DNA from: Aplectana chamaeleonis
Taxonomy: Eukaryota > Nematoda > Chromadorea > Rhabditida > Cosmocercidae
Assembly: GCA_029168955.1 (NCBI GenBank)
Contig: JAPDOI010000170.1
Location: forward strand, 1,198,001 to 1,262,000
Length of the DNA stretch: 64,000 nt
Direction of reading: 5' to 3'
The position numbers were made by a program, and so were the translations under genes. Under the pieces are notes generated by a model, which saw only the letters and a program-made list of their open reading frames with translations, was not told the origin of the DNA and ran no database searches. Numbering within the stretch: the stretch's first letter is position 1; every line of letters starts with the position of its first letter. Shown here one piece after another: positions 46,343 through 57,582 of the stretch.

Positions 46343-47027
46343 ATCACTTGCTATCATCCAACCTTCCTCATTCCCGCAACATCCGTGCACCGTTGTATGC
46401 TGCTGTCTCTGTTAATGACCGTCAACGTTGGGCGACCTCAGAGCTCAACCGGAAGAGGCTCCTGCAGATGGAGCACACCAGATTCGTCAATGAATACCTC
46501 TCCTGTGCCCCTCCCAATTCTATACTCGACGGTGTACCGCCCAAGGTCGATGATAGTGAGATGGATCTACCAAGACGCTCCCGAGTAATTTTGGCAGGTT
46601 TTCGCTGTGGACATTCCTCATTCCTGAAGGCCTATGTCCATAGGATCGATCCATCGGTCCCCAACGTATGTCCTGACTGCCATGGCACAGGGCATGATTC
46701 ATTACATTTATTTTCATGTCCAGCTCGACCAACTTCACTGACAGCTCTGGATATGTGGAGGAAGCCGTGCGATGTGGCTGCCTTCCTGCGCCTATGAGAA
46801 GATGCTCGTTGTGGCCGATAAGAAGAAGAAGACTATCGAACTTGAATTTTTCTCCGAGGGGCATCTTATAGATTAGGATTCCTATTCGTGTTTTAATTCT
46901 AGGTCTTTAGGGCGGGTCTAGTTCTACTTCACTGTTTCATTGGAGTATCCTTCTCGTGTCAGAATACAACCAACCACTGGGTGGAAAATGTGACGAGAAT
47001 TCTGGAGTGCATTATATTTTTTTTTAG

Positions 47028-50000
47028 GAAAAAACGCATTTCCGCACTGGATTAACTTCGCTCACGAATGTGACATATGTGGACATCTCATCGCGCGCCG
47101 AAGACATTCAAGCAGGGCTTATTGACACCTTTTTGAATCTGGAGAAAATCGATAAGAACCTTTTCCTGTAGTTGACAGTTTTTTCTTCTTGTGTAAGCCT
47201 AGATGGTTTTTGAAGAGCTAGTGTTTTTTCAGTGCTCGCCATCTTCTGAAGGGCAGAAATTCGTTGCCTGTTGTTTATGGAGGTCAAGTCATTGGCCAGG
47301 TATTATACTATTTTCTACCTTCATTTGTCTCTGTCAAGCGATTGATATTTGTAGGCGCTTTCCGCTGCTACTGCCACTGTTGGTGATGGATTTCGACCCA
47401 ACAGTCTACATAGCTACTTTGTACAGAGCGGTATGTTTATCCTTACCTCGTGTGTTCCTTTTAGGTTCGCGTCTCACAAAGTGCAGGTATCGTAAGAGCG
47501 ACGCGTTTGCGTCTTTTCTCTATGGCCTACACTGTCCCTTGTCTTGAAGACAGTATTCATGATAAATTCCGATTCCGCGCTTCCGTAGATTATAAAACCT
47601 CGGCTGTTTTAAGAGCCGTATAAGCTGACCAAACCAACGCAATTCGATCGAAACGATTGACGCCTTTCAAAGTAATCAGGCAACGTACCTTGTCGGGTTT
47701 TACTTGACAAGATTGCCTCTGGTGGTAATCAGTTGTTTTGTTGGCGTGAGTTCTCCATTCAAAGGCGGATTTTAGCCCATTCACGACCACGTGTCCCACC
47801 GGTGGGACACGCTTTTCAAAAATATATTTCTGCGCCGCAAGAAGGAACTTACAAACCTACATATGATCAAAGCATTGACCTACCCTAGACTTGAATACAA
47901 ACCTCTTGGCCCTCCGGTAGGCCAAATGCAACTACGGATTTGGACTTTTTCAGAAATGTCGTTAGTCGAGGTGAAAGAAAAAGCGCTTGTGCGGCCATTT
48001 CAGAAGCACCTTATATTTTCTTTTGGGTTCTGTCGCCACTTTTTATCCATTAGGCCGGGGAGCTACTTTTTATGTTTAAAAGGAGGCATATGTCGTTTGA
48101 AAAACTTGTTTACTCTTCTCAAAACGTTGCAACATTTTGTTTGTTGACCGTATTGCGGTTACGAGGTAAAGAGAGGGTGTTGGGAGTTGAAACCGTGACA
48201 ATGTGCCTTCAGCGTTACTAGCTACAATATGAAGAGAAAAGAGAAAAAATAATCATCCGTGGAACGCTACCCAAGCTGTTGTGTCCCACCGATGGGACAC
48301 GGTATGCGGTGACGCAATATTGCGTACAGTCGTGAATGGGTTAATGAAAAGTAGAAGTTTAGCTTTTCAGGAGTGCTTCTGGCGAGTTTTCTCGGGGTTA
48401 TTCTCGAGGAAACGCGCCAGGGTGAGGGAACCTGTGCTTCAGTCACCAATAACCCTATTCGTAGAAATGTCGACAGGTTTCCCCATGGTGAACGCTGCCT
48501 TTGAAAGTAGTGTTCGCGATGATTTTCGTTCCCGAGTTTTTCACCCCTAAGGCTATGCGTAGGCCACCGTGTGTATTAGAATCACGAAGAAACGGCGAAA
48601 ACGCTCTAAAAAGCTCCATTTCAGTAAACATTCCTGGTCCAGATTAAGTAGTTGCGCGGTAGGAGTCATCTGTGGTTGCGACCCCTAGATAGTGCTGTCA
48701 ATCGAGAGTTAAAAACTACTATATTATGCAAGCCAGCATTAGTTATGGCACAAAGTAAGGTTTTGGAGCAACGGAGAAATCAGAGTTTTAAAGAACGATT
48801 GCACAAAAGATTTCATCGTCACAACAAACAGCTCTACAGAGTACTGGGGGGGGGGGGAGGGAAACAGAGCGGTTTGGGCTTTTCTCGCGCGTTTCTCACC
48901 CATTGCTTGGTCAGTTCAGCTGTTTCCGCGGACCAAGTAATCGTTTTAGCAAGTAATCTTGAAGTTGAAGGTTATCGTGAACACCGCCTCTCAGGCCGGG
49001 ATCAAAGGGCTAATCGCGAGAACATGGCTGGCGGATGCTCGTAGGCAGAAATCTCGTCGGGCTGATCGCTGGCCGACGTAAATTTATTGGTAGAATATCT
49101 GGAACAAAATCGTTAATGTTCGACATATCTGCTAAACTGCGGCATATACGGAGCACGTTTTATCACCTTTGAGTCATGCCGACGGTCAAGCCCAAGAGAC
49201 CATTGAGCACCTCTCTGGTGCGTTAGCTCCGTGGTCCTCTCTGTTGCAAACAATCAGACAGACGAATGATTGCTAGTGCCTTATTTTTGCGTAGCTGTAT
49301 AATCACGTATACCCACGTTTTACTTATAACGACGGTCGAACCGGCTGGCCGAACACTACCGCTCCGCGATAATCGTACCGGGATCAGCGCGGCAAAATTT
49401 CCATTCCGGGGCGATCTCGGGACAGTGGCGGTGTGATCGCGGGGTGAGTGTTGTTTGGCCCACGATCCGACCGGTGTTGCTCTGTGAGTAGTATTGACTG
49501 TAAATCGATATGCCTAATTTGCAATGTCGCTGGTCGCAGGAAGTATCATCACGGGCCAATACACGCTTTGCTTCCTGTATACATTGTGTCTTGAACGTTT
49601 CGATGGGGTTTTTATGCGACCGCTTTTGCTTTTCTTGCGCATTGTATAAATTGTATTGCCTAGTAGCTATGAGGTTCTCATAGTACTGCGAGATTTTTTT
49701 GGACAATTCTTTACCGCTTTCATTTCAGGTAATGTTGATATGCCAATACTGTATATGGTTGACCGTATTAGGGACGGGCGTAGTTTCTGCACCCGACTTG
49801 TCAAAGCGGTTCAGAATGGGGACGCCATATTTACAGTGCAGATATCTTTTCACAAGGTAAGCATTAGCCAGCTATTCTAACAGGTTACCATGTTATAAAT
49901 TTTAGCCGGAACCAGATTCAATTTCACACCAGCTGAAAATGCCAAAGGTGATTGGTCCTGATGGTCTTCTAGATTGGAATCAGTTGATGGAAGAGGCAGC

Positions 50001-53000
50001 CAAGGTTAGACCTTCTATTTGTTCCTCTCTCCTTTCGCTTCATGAACGGCTTTTGTTAAGAATCCTGAAATTCATCCTGCTGCGGCGGCGATGATTCGCT
50101 TCAAACGCAAAGAGATACCACCGGCATTTTTCAGAATTTTCTCTGTGAGTATCTTTATTCTTTTGGTCGAATTGCTGCATATAAATGTTGCTGTTTAGTT
50201 CCTTCCGGTAGATGTAAATTCGTTTTTGTTCCAACCAACGGTTACTGCCGAGCACAAAAAACCAGATCAAGACAGTTTCCGTTCCTATATGTGGATAAAA
50301 GCGAACGAGAATATCGGTACGATTGACTTTTTGCTGCTTTGTTGATGTGAGTTGTCAAGGCATGAATGAGTGATTCCGCTTCATTAGGGGGTAGATTGTA
50401 CCCGTTTACAAGCTGAAAGGTCGTTCCAAAAATGGCAACAGGGTGTCCAACGGTACCTCCGTCAGGAAATCGTACTACATCGTTTTGGATGTTCTTGTCT
50501 TTCGCTTCTGCAAGATTCCTCGTCTTGTAGGTCAAGAACAGGCTGGGTTTTGAGGGATTGTAATAAAACCAAGATTCCTTGTCTTGTAGGTCTAGAACAG
50601 GCTGGGTTTTGAGGGATTGTAATAAAACAGATGAAGAAAACATCGGACTTGGCCTTTTTCCCGAGGTCTTTTTCTGTTTTGACGTGCACTTTAGGAATCG
50701 TACGCGCATGAAAAGACCACCGTGGTGCGATTAATGCCGAGCATTTGAGCCGAACATGCTTTGAGCGTCATACATGACGCGAACGAGAGAAGAGATTCAG
50801 AAGATTAACTTGGGGCTTCGCTTGTGTCCCTGCCACCAAGAGGCGCGGCGAATTGTAATTTTGCAATATCGATCGTGCTGCCCCTCTTGGGAATTCGATC
50901 GGCCGACGTCTCTCTTGAATATGCTTCTGTTTTCCGGTCTAGTCTCTTTCTAGGAGATGATCCCCGCCTTCACATCGCTGCAGCTGCCTACATCTCTGAC
51001 GCAACTATGATTGAAACTGCCGTTCGTCCACATAGCAGGTTTGTGCTGAGCTCCAATGCAGGGTTTACAGTGAAAACGGCTGTCGAGTAATCTTTATGAA
51101 AGTGCGCTCATCTCGTTTGAGAAAAAAAGAGGGTTTCTGCATACTAGGCACAAATGGATATAAGAGCTGGAAAACCTTCAGCTTGGGCTGCTTGCTCACC
51201 TCAGAATGACGATTTTTATGAGCACAAACCTTGTTGAGGGCATAGCATGAGAAATCTGATCTCAGCTAGGTCTTGTCCTGACGAAAAAGTGAACTCGTCA
51301 TCTAGGTGTCAAACGCCTCGCCATTTTTATTGTTGGGGTCGTTTTTTTCACTGTTCATTTCGAAGGAGGTGTCTGACGACGGGAGTAGTCTGTATCCCAG
51401 CTTTCAAGCTGGGTTGTTTTTGTCTCAAAAATGTCGTTCTCCTATTCAGAATGGGATTCATTCCATCGATGGCATTGACTTTGGATCATTCCATATGGAT
51501 GCACAGCGATCAATTCCGCATCGACGACTGGTTGCTGTATGAAAATCACTCTACTATAGCTTGTCAGTTTTCACGGTCATCCTGATGATCTCACGTGGAC
51601 ATTTTGTCATCGAGATCAGTGGCTCATGTTATTTTCGCTGTTACGTCACTCGAAATGTGGGCGTTTTCCTATGGAGAGAAAGCTGGGACGCAGCTGCGCG
51701 GCATACGTGGCACTCCTGAAGGGTATGGTGAATGACTACAGGGTGTTACAAAATTATTGGCGCGCTAATTGGCTCCTATTTCATAAGGGTTTTTTAATGT
51801 CCAAATTCTTGCTATCTCAATTTTTTGAATTCATTTGAGGCTCAGCTCTGTGTTTCTCATCACCATTCTTTAGATATTGATTTTTAAAATAGTATTATCA
51901 AGGCAAGTCCAAAGTGTGGCGCCATAATCGCAACGCAAAACTCGAGGCACACGACAAGACACATCGCGAATCAGTTCTGACTTATCCAGAATGTTATCAG
52001 TCGCCTTCGTCAGCTTCGCCCAATCTGTGAAAGCGCTTGTAAAGGCAAAAATATCACAGTTCGCATCTCCAAGGTTGCCAAGAGGGTGTGTGCCCGAGTC
52101 AACCGCAATTCTCAACTGTCGACGGGGTGGATAGCTGGAGGAAGGAATCTATGGTTAGGGGCCATCTGAAAACTCATCAGGAGGAAGCTTAATCTTTGTT
52201 CACACTATTTAGAACAGACCCATCTGCTGTCCGCCGACAAGAAGGTAAAGTGAGACTAAAAGAGTAGGAAGCTCTTACCCCGTTGCACCGGAGTCACGCA
52301 TAGCGTCATGGCCTTTTTTGATGGAACAAATTATCAGAGTAAAATCGATAAAAAATTGCAAGAACGATTGGACTGCAGCCAGAAGATTCAATGAGGTCTT
52401 ACTGCAACAAAACATCACTGGACCGACGGCTCATCGAACTTCTGTGATGGTTTTGGCAAGCACTGCTAGCAAAGACAGAGCTCCGCCGCTTTTCTTGAAT
52501 TCTCACATGAAAATCAACAAGAAAATCTGCAGGAAAACAATCCTGGAGATTGTTTTGATCCACTGTTGAACATCCCAATTTGACAGCAGACTCTGGCGCC
52601 TCACACCAGGCCATGGGTAAGTACAAACGGCGAAATCAGTCCAAGTGGTGTCGAAGTAAGCTACCCTAAGACGAACGCGCACGAGGAATCGCAGTCCAGC
52701 TCATCGGACTTCCACTCTCTCGGCTTTTAAATGTGGTCCTTGTTTGAGTCTGAGGTCTGAGAATCTCGATATACGAATTTGGCTCACTGGAAAGCTGTTT
52801 TCAAGAAATCCTTGAACGAAATCGATGACAACTTCCTCCGTGAATGCTGCGACGTCTTCCTGAATAGGCTTTGAGCGCGTGTTAGAACAGATGGCGGATA
52901 TTTCCAGATCTGGCCACTGTTTTGCATTAATACTAGAATGAACAAATGCATCCATTTTCGTTATTCTCAAAAACCAGCTTGGGGTTCTAGAAACACTTCA

Positions 53001-53323
53001 ATATCTGCGCGCCAATAATTATGGAATACCCTGTATTGATTGAACGATTTTGCGTCGCGTAGCTGCGTCATGACCCTTTCTTTGCAGGAAGAGTACGACA
53101 TAATGGGACCCGTTTGCAAAAAATACTCTTGTTTCTGAAGAATCGGACGCGGAGGCTGAGCACTCCGTTCGTTGAATGTTCCTTTTCAGGCGGTGGACGC
53201 AGTTTGATTGAAGGCAAACTCTGGACTCGCGATGGTCGGCTTGTGTTTTCCACTGCGCAAGAAGCTCTCATCCGTGCACCAAGAACTGAGCAGCAGCCTG
53301 TTCAGAACGGAAGTTCACATTGA
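47028..53323 (+). CDS. Acyl-CoA thioesterase, ACOT8/TesB family (ten exons, first coding exon not found)
   Basis: Hydrolyses fatty acyl-CoA to free acid and CoA; ACOT8 proteins act in peroxisomes. Exons: 47028-47167, 47233-47299, 47355-47430, 49729-49856, 49906-50004, 50061-50144, 50199-50316, 50954-51038, 51450-51562, 53190-53323. All have GT-AG introns and phases that join in frame, about 347 residues (human ACOT8 is near 320). First hotdog: FLNLEKIDKNLFL, VVYGGQVIGQALSAA, NSLHSYFVQSG, DRIRDGRSFCTRLVKAVQNG and QISFHK. Second hotdog: DDPRLHIAAAAYISDAT, LDHSIWMHSDQFRIDDWLLY and GKLWTRDGRLVFSTAQEAL. Asp (51484-51486), Ser in ENHST and Gln in TAQE fit the family's catalytic triad. The protein ends QNGSSH, with no peroxisomal SKL-type tail. 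A TAG precedes exon 1 in frame and no usable ATG exists, so an upstream exon is required, perhaps beyond the nested LINEs. Intron 3 (47431-49728) holds the piggyBac-like MITE and otherwise nothing recognised; intron 9 holds a mariner. Confidence 0.93.
47776..48340. mobile_element. 565-bp piggyBac-like MITE in thioesterase intron 3
   Basis: Ends CCCATTCACGAC and GTCGTGAATGGG are inverted. TTAA follows on the right (48341-48344), and a mutated TTAG precedes on the left (47772-47775). Just inside each end is the palindrome GTGTCCCACCGGTGGGACAC (left) or its one-base variant (right). CCC...GGG ends at a TTAA target are the piggyBac pattern. No transposase. Confidence 0.8.
50512..50629. repeat. 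59-bp tandem duplication in thioesterase intron 7
   Basis: AAGATTCCTCGTCTTGTAGG and the 39 bases after it (50512-50570) are followed directly by a near-identical copy (50571-50629) with two or three differences. Intronic, non-coding. Confidence 0.9.
51739..53033 (+). mobile_element. Decayed mariner-type transposon in thioesterase intron 9
   Basis: 1295 bp, a typical mariner length, flanked by TA (51737-51738 and 53034-53035). Ends CAGGGTGTTACAAAATTATT and, inverted, CAGGGTATTCCATAATTATT, both followed by GGCGCGC. The plus-strand remnant transposase is described separately. Confidence 0.88.
52200..53000 (+). pseudogene. Mariner-type transposase remnant
   Basis: Plus strand pieces in shifting frames. 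VMVLASTASKDRAPPLFLNS, then HMKINKKICRKTILEI, are the central catalytic-core region. Further on, MWSLFESEV, ESRYTNLAHWKAVFKKSLNE and IDDNFLRECCDVFLNRL are the C-terminal region after the catalytic DD34D/E-type motif. Stops and frameshifts throughout; inactive. The DNA-binding N-terminus is not recognisable. Confidence 0.8.
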
Positions 53324-54010
53324 ATATTCCCATTTCTTTCCATTTTTACTAGTCCTTTAACTTATCTAGTCAACTTCGTGTGATCTGCTTTTGGCCTGAC
53401 AGCGTTCTAACCTTAAGCTGGAATGGCGAAGAAATGCGCACTGGAAATGTCCCCAACACGATTCGGAGTTTTGAAGAACGGTCTTCTGAGTGTTGTGGGG
53501 TAAATGAAAAGAAACAGATTGCGATTGTGAATAGGCTACGATTTTGAATTTTTTAACGCATCTTCGTAGATAAAAAACGACCAAGCGTTGGATAGGGTTG
53601 ATAAAACTCCATTTAGTGCACAATAGCCTGCCGTATTCTTCATTCCAATGAAAAGCAGACCTCATATGTTAATTCACCGCTCGAATTGACTTTCTTGACG
53701 AACAAAATGGGTTTCCGATTTTTTGGTGTTCGAAAGGTGATGTTCTCCACTTTTCGGACAACGCAGGTCGCTAAGTCTCCCCGAAATTCCTCCAGGGGGG
53801 ATTATTCAGAACGCTTACGACGATTGAGAGGTCCTACTAAGTTTTTTTTTTCGAAGATCGTGGTGGGTTACGGTAAGTTAACTGTATTTTTGTACACAGT
53901 ATTATACCTTAAACTTCCGATTTTCAATCTACCTCGATGCGTTTAGCAATGTTCACAAACCTAGAATAGTTTCTTTTTGTCAGTTCCACGACCCTCAAGT
54001 GACCATTCTC
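53324..54010. other. Downstream flank of the thioesterase gene, no gene seen
   Basis: Non-coding after the stop at 53321-53323. No canonical AATAAA close to the stop was seen. Frames at 53366-53665 and 53686-53946 are not protein-like. Confidence 0.45.
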
Positions 54011-54510
54011 CCTTTAAAGGCACAGTAACCAACCCTCGGACATGAATTTTGAGATTTTCGCGTAACTGTATAGAAGATCCCTCCTGTATAACACGTGCCA
54101 AATGCGGGATCTCAATTCCTCCATACAAGCGAGATATAAGCGACCACCAAAGGCCCGACCTCCTTCGCTCACCACCACGGGCCACACCTTCTGCCAAATT
54201 TCTGAACTCGATATCGGCTATATGGATGTATGAATTTTCAACAAGTAGTTGTTCTTTAGTCCACTGCCGATCTATCTCCTCATCCTGTTTTGCTCTCGTG
54301 CAGCAATTCCGAGTGAAGAGAAATATAGGCCTGAGACAACTCGTCCACAAAATGTTTGCCCTGAAAATGCAGGCATTTCCAAGGAGCCATATTTCGGTTC
54401 GTAGGGGGGTCCTGGACGATTTCAGAGATATCAGTGATCGGAGAGTGGCTTTCTCCAAGATAAGCATAAAATCTGGAAAATAATTTTTTGGGTGTCCTGT
54501 GACTTTAAGG
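54011..54510. mobile_element. TTTAAAGGCACAG family element
   Basis: The left end CCTTTAAAGGCACAGTAACC and the right end TGTCCTGTGACTTTAAGG are imperfect inverted repeats. Interior strings (CGAGATATAAGCGACC, CTCAATTCCTCCATACAAGC, GAGACAACTCGTCCAC) match parts of the palindrome at 15356-16299. A rearranged member of that family; non-coding. Confidence 0.6.
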
Positions 54511-55139
54511 GCAAGGTCCGGTCAAATTTTGAGTTTTCCAATAAGCCGGCTAGGCAGGTCTGGCGGGATTACCAAAACACATTCCAGACGTTTCCTGAGC
54601 GATGAGTTCTTTCGAAAAAATGCCTCGAAGTCAAGGATTACGGTTTTCAAAGTAGTGATAAACATGCCGATATTTTCACGATCACCTATCGACCTAACAA
54701 GGTATCTCGAAAACGATGTTCTGCTGGACCCTGTATTTTGAGAGTAATCTTTTTTCTCCGTATTTTCCGGGATGTTAGCGCTAGAAAAGAACTCCCCAGA
54801 GTTTTTTGAATATCAGTATACCTCCTTTGTTAGTAATACTCAAGTAATTCCTGTTAAGTGTTACTTCGAAGAACAAGCTATAGAAGTATTCGAATTGAAT
54901 TGAGTCTAATTATGACTGATCAAAAAAAATCGGCTCTACACGGTCGACACGGAACGGTTTGTCGTGATGGTATACTCTGCGTCTCTGCATGTTTATGTAT
55001 AGTTCAAGGCAGCGGAAAAAGGCCATGGTGCTATTGCGTGTTTTCAATAAGCATACTGTAACCGTGGCTGGGTCGGTTCCAGTTTTTACGTTAATCGATA
55101 AGGAAACAGCTGATAATTTTTCTTGTTCTTAGGTTTTTT

Positions 55140-55303
55140 CTGTTGTATAATAAGGAGTTTAGGTGTATTGGTAGTGTGCATGTGGGGGACAATTCTTACC
55201 GTTTACGTTTACCGTAAACGTAAAAGGGTACGAATCGCCCCCCCCCACTATACCAATACACCATAGATATGTACATGCTTAATTAATCCTTATTATTGAA
55301 CAG
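55140..55303. mobile_element. 164-bp foldback element with TTACGTTTACCGTAAACGTAA
   Basis: The ends CTGTTGTATAATAAGGA and, inverted, CTGTTCAATAATAAGGA pair. So do GGTGTATTGGTAGTG and CACTATACCAATACACC further in. The centre contains the palindrome built on TTTACGTTTACCGTAAACG. Non-coding. Confidence 0.6.
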
Positions 55304-55523
55304 AAAAAAATCATAAGCCAGAAAAATATCAGCTGCGTCCTTATCGACTGATGGAGAATTTGCAACTGAGCCAGCTATGGCTACAGTATGTTTTGTGAGA
55401 ATACGCAACCGCACCACCGCTTTTTTTCCGCTGTCGTGGACTTCATAGGACGCGCTATCTCTGTGCCTTCGACAGAAGACGCAGACCCGACTAATGGTTC
55501 CGCGAATGTGGGTTTGCATGATC

Positions 55524-55946
55524 ACCGTATTTCCTGTTATTGAACACACCCCTCTATTTGAACCCCCCTTTCTGTCAAGGTTGAAAAATAGAACACCCCC
55601 TATATATGAGCCCTCCCCCCTCAGCTGAAAAGACACTGCAGACCCATTCCTACTGGACGTGAACTGCTACGCACTGCTCGTAATGTCGACACCCAAAACC
55701 TTGTTGATATTTTAAAAGAGATTTGTCTTGAAGAGGACCTAAACAATGACTGTATTGATTATGATCTCTTGGAATTCGCCCAGTAATTCATTACTGTCTC
55801 ACTTTGGTTTGCCTAATGAACTTTGTTTGCCCATATTGACTCTTGAATTTCCGGTTGAAATTTAGAGCCTCCACCTCTAATTTAACCCCCCTTTGGCGGA
55901 GGTTGAAAAATAGTACACCCGGGTGTTCAATTACAGGAAATACGGT
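55524..55946 (+). mobile_element. 423-bp TIR element with a short transposase-like remnant
   Basis: The 24-bp inverted ends (ACCGTATTTCCTGTTATTGA and four more bases) match with one mismatch. Further in, TTGAAAAATAG and CCCCCTTT strings also recur inverted. The plus strand from 55622 to 55787 is open and protein-like: CRPIPTGRELLRTARNVDTQ, LVDILKEICLEEDLNND and CIDYDLLEFAQ, then stop. It may be the C-terminus of a DNA-transposon protein; the family is not identified. No clear target duplication. Confidence 0.55.
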
Positions 55947-57318
55947 ATGTGTTATGTCCAGTGACCAGGGTAAGGCGTAGCGTGTGATCGGCCCGTGAGA
56001 GGTGCGGCCCCCCTCCAGCTTTGGATCCGACGCGGCCCCCCTCCCACCGAGGTTGTGACTTTTACCCCTTGTGCAAAACAATTTGAGAGGTCTCTTCCGA
56101 ACATCGCTTCTAAACGATTTTCAGCAAAAACGGACGTTATAGGTAAAGTCACACCGGCCGTAATCGGCTCAAAATGGTCGGGTCGACCTGGGACTCGGCC
56201 GACAGCTTTTTTTGGAGATTCTCTTCAAAACAAACACTGCATCAGCCCGACCCTGTCCTGACGTTGAAGTACAATCAGCCGTTTTCCGATTTTTAAGCGC
56301 CTCGAATCACACACTCATCGTCAACTTCTTGGCCTCTGGAAGAACTAACCGAGTAGTTTTCTCAGTTGTCTATCTGATGAAGCTTCGAAAACTGATCTAG
56401 AGGCCAAACTGATCTATGCGGAGCTTTGTGCGCGCGAAATGGCCGCAAATCGCCGTTTTTGCAAAAAAAAATCTGCTCGGCACGGTAGGAGGGAAATTTT
56501 TGGCATGATGGCGGAGCGGGGGCCTGCGGCCCCCCCCCCCCTACCCGGCGTCTAAGGCTGCGGCCCCGCTCCCTCTGTGATCGTCACACCGTACGCCTGA
56601 GCCTGCCAGTGACCTGTTTATGGATGGTAATAATAAGATTTCTCGTGCTAATGACATGCGGAAACTGTAGCCCGGTTCGCCCAGGTCCGCACGCGCAAAA
56701 CTCCTGAACACCACAGCTGATCAGGAGTCGACAACAAACAGTTTAGTCGGTGCTATCGATCCGTCGTCAGCTGTGACGGTTAGGTGCGTTGCGTTCCCTG
56801 GTGCGATCCGGGCCGGCCGAGACCTTTTATGTGCTGGATTAGAATTCTCGACCGAATGTTGTATACTTCATTTCAGTTGCAAATTAATTTCCGCAGTTTT
56901 TTTGTAACTAACATTTTACGTGATGTGCCTCTCCAATAAAACCATCAAGGTGTAAGCTAAACATTTAGTCAAACTACAGATTGCAAACCCAGTTTTCGAG
57001 TTTCATTAGGCTGTAGGAAATTTATCGTCTTGCACAATATGATGCTGAAAAAGAAACTGAAATGATGAAAGACGGGCTTCAGAGGCCTTAATAGACCTAG
57101 GCTCGCATTTCATTCATCTAATGGAGTGGACTGTTGACCGAAATATACAGTCTGCCCAACGTATGAATGTATTCTGCCTGGACGCGCGCCAGATTTCTTT
57201 ACGCATGGCATTTGAGTTATTTCTGTTACACTTTGATCCTTATTATAGCGGCGCAAGGCGTGAGGAACTGTCATTTCTTTTTAGCGCCCAACCAATGAAC
57301 GACTCTGCTCATCGCTAA
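55947..57318. other. No gene seen
   Basis: Contains G/C-rich runs (GCGGCCCCCCTCC at about 56005 and 56030; a C run at 56530) that look like diverged duplicates, and otherwise anonymous sequence. The frame at 57121-57318 is not protein-like. Confidence 0.4.
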
Positions 57319-57424
57319 GGGGTCGTTTATACTTCGGCTACCGAGCGGCGCGGCGATGTGCATCTCAATGATATTGACCACGCGGCGCGGCACGACCAAT
57401 ATTATAGGATTGGTAAACGACCCC
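57319..57424. mobile_element. 106-bp Harbinger-type MITE, TSD TAA
   Basis: Perfect 11-bp inverted ends GGGGTCGTTTA and TAAACGACCCC. TAA is duplicated at 57316-57318 and 57425-57427. The interior has GGCGCGGCG blocks. Abuts the next MITE, which uses the same TAA. Confidence 0.82.
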
Positions 57425-57427
57425 TAA

Positions 57428-57582
57428 AGCCTCTTTCACACTTGCCCGACCGACGTCGGACGACTCGTTATCGAATCTGTAATATCTATCTACCCTACCC
57501 TACACATCTTATCTATCATAACTCATCAAATTTGATAACGAGTCGTCCGACGTCGGCCGGCAAACTATGAAAGGGGCTTAAC
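57428..57582. mobile_element. 155-bp foldback MITE adjacent to the previous one
   Basis: Starts AGCCTCTTTCACACTTGCC and ends GGCAAACTATGAAAGGGGCT. The inner perfect inverted block is CGACGTCGGACGACTCGTTATC. It sits between TAA (57425-57427) and TTAA. The end sequence recurs inverted at about 57642-57660, so a second partial copy follows. Confidence 0.7.

Larger units (their letters stand above)
39911..46797 (+). pseudogene. LINE family B polyprotein, copy 2
   Basis: Starts MLNLRVVDLWSRLPRSRR at 39911. The 2A-like RAGSERNPGP and PHD-like finger (HASVQCGGCLGWVHLKCSGL) follow. The endonuclease has LDIFQLNINGLRAKLV, LLQETKLSAS and IMAGDYNAHSSS, where F is changed to Y in GDFN. After a shift near 40760 come the linker (41060-41550) and RT (GPDGISAIHLKHLP, PKPGKPEDKATSHRPIS). 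TAG stops lie at 41797 and 42034. Then come AGVPQGGVLSPSLFSLYL and the catalytic LCLYADDITIVC in an open frame from 42055. After the nested LINE, 46343-46797 gives RQRWATSELNRKRLLQMEH, CPDCHGTGHDSLHLFSCP and MWRKPCDVAAFLRL. Inactive, but otherwise well preserved. Confidence 0.9.
39902..46830 (+). mobile_element. LINE family B, copy 2, TSD GACTATCGAACT, split by a family D LINE
   Basis: Starts GGATCCGAGATGCTC and ends GATAAGAAGAAGAA. The 12-bp duplication GACTATCGAACT lies at 39890-39901 and 46831-46842. Without the nested family D element (42884-46342 plus one duplicated target) its own length is about 3458 bp, so this is a full-length insertion. It ends about 190 bp upstream of the first visible thioesterase exon. 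Confidence 0.93.

Noticed and set aside
47028..53323. Bacterial tesB contamination
   Set aside because: Nine GT-AG introns with matched phases show a eukaryotic nuclear gene.
55283..55636. 117-codon minus-strand frame
   Set aside because: It crosses the inverted end of the TIR element at 55524, and its composition is not protein-like.
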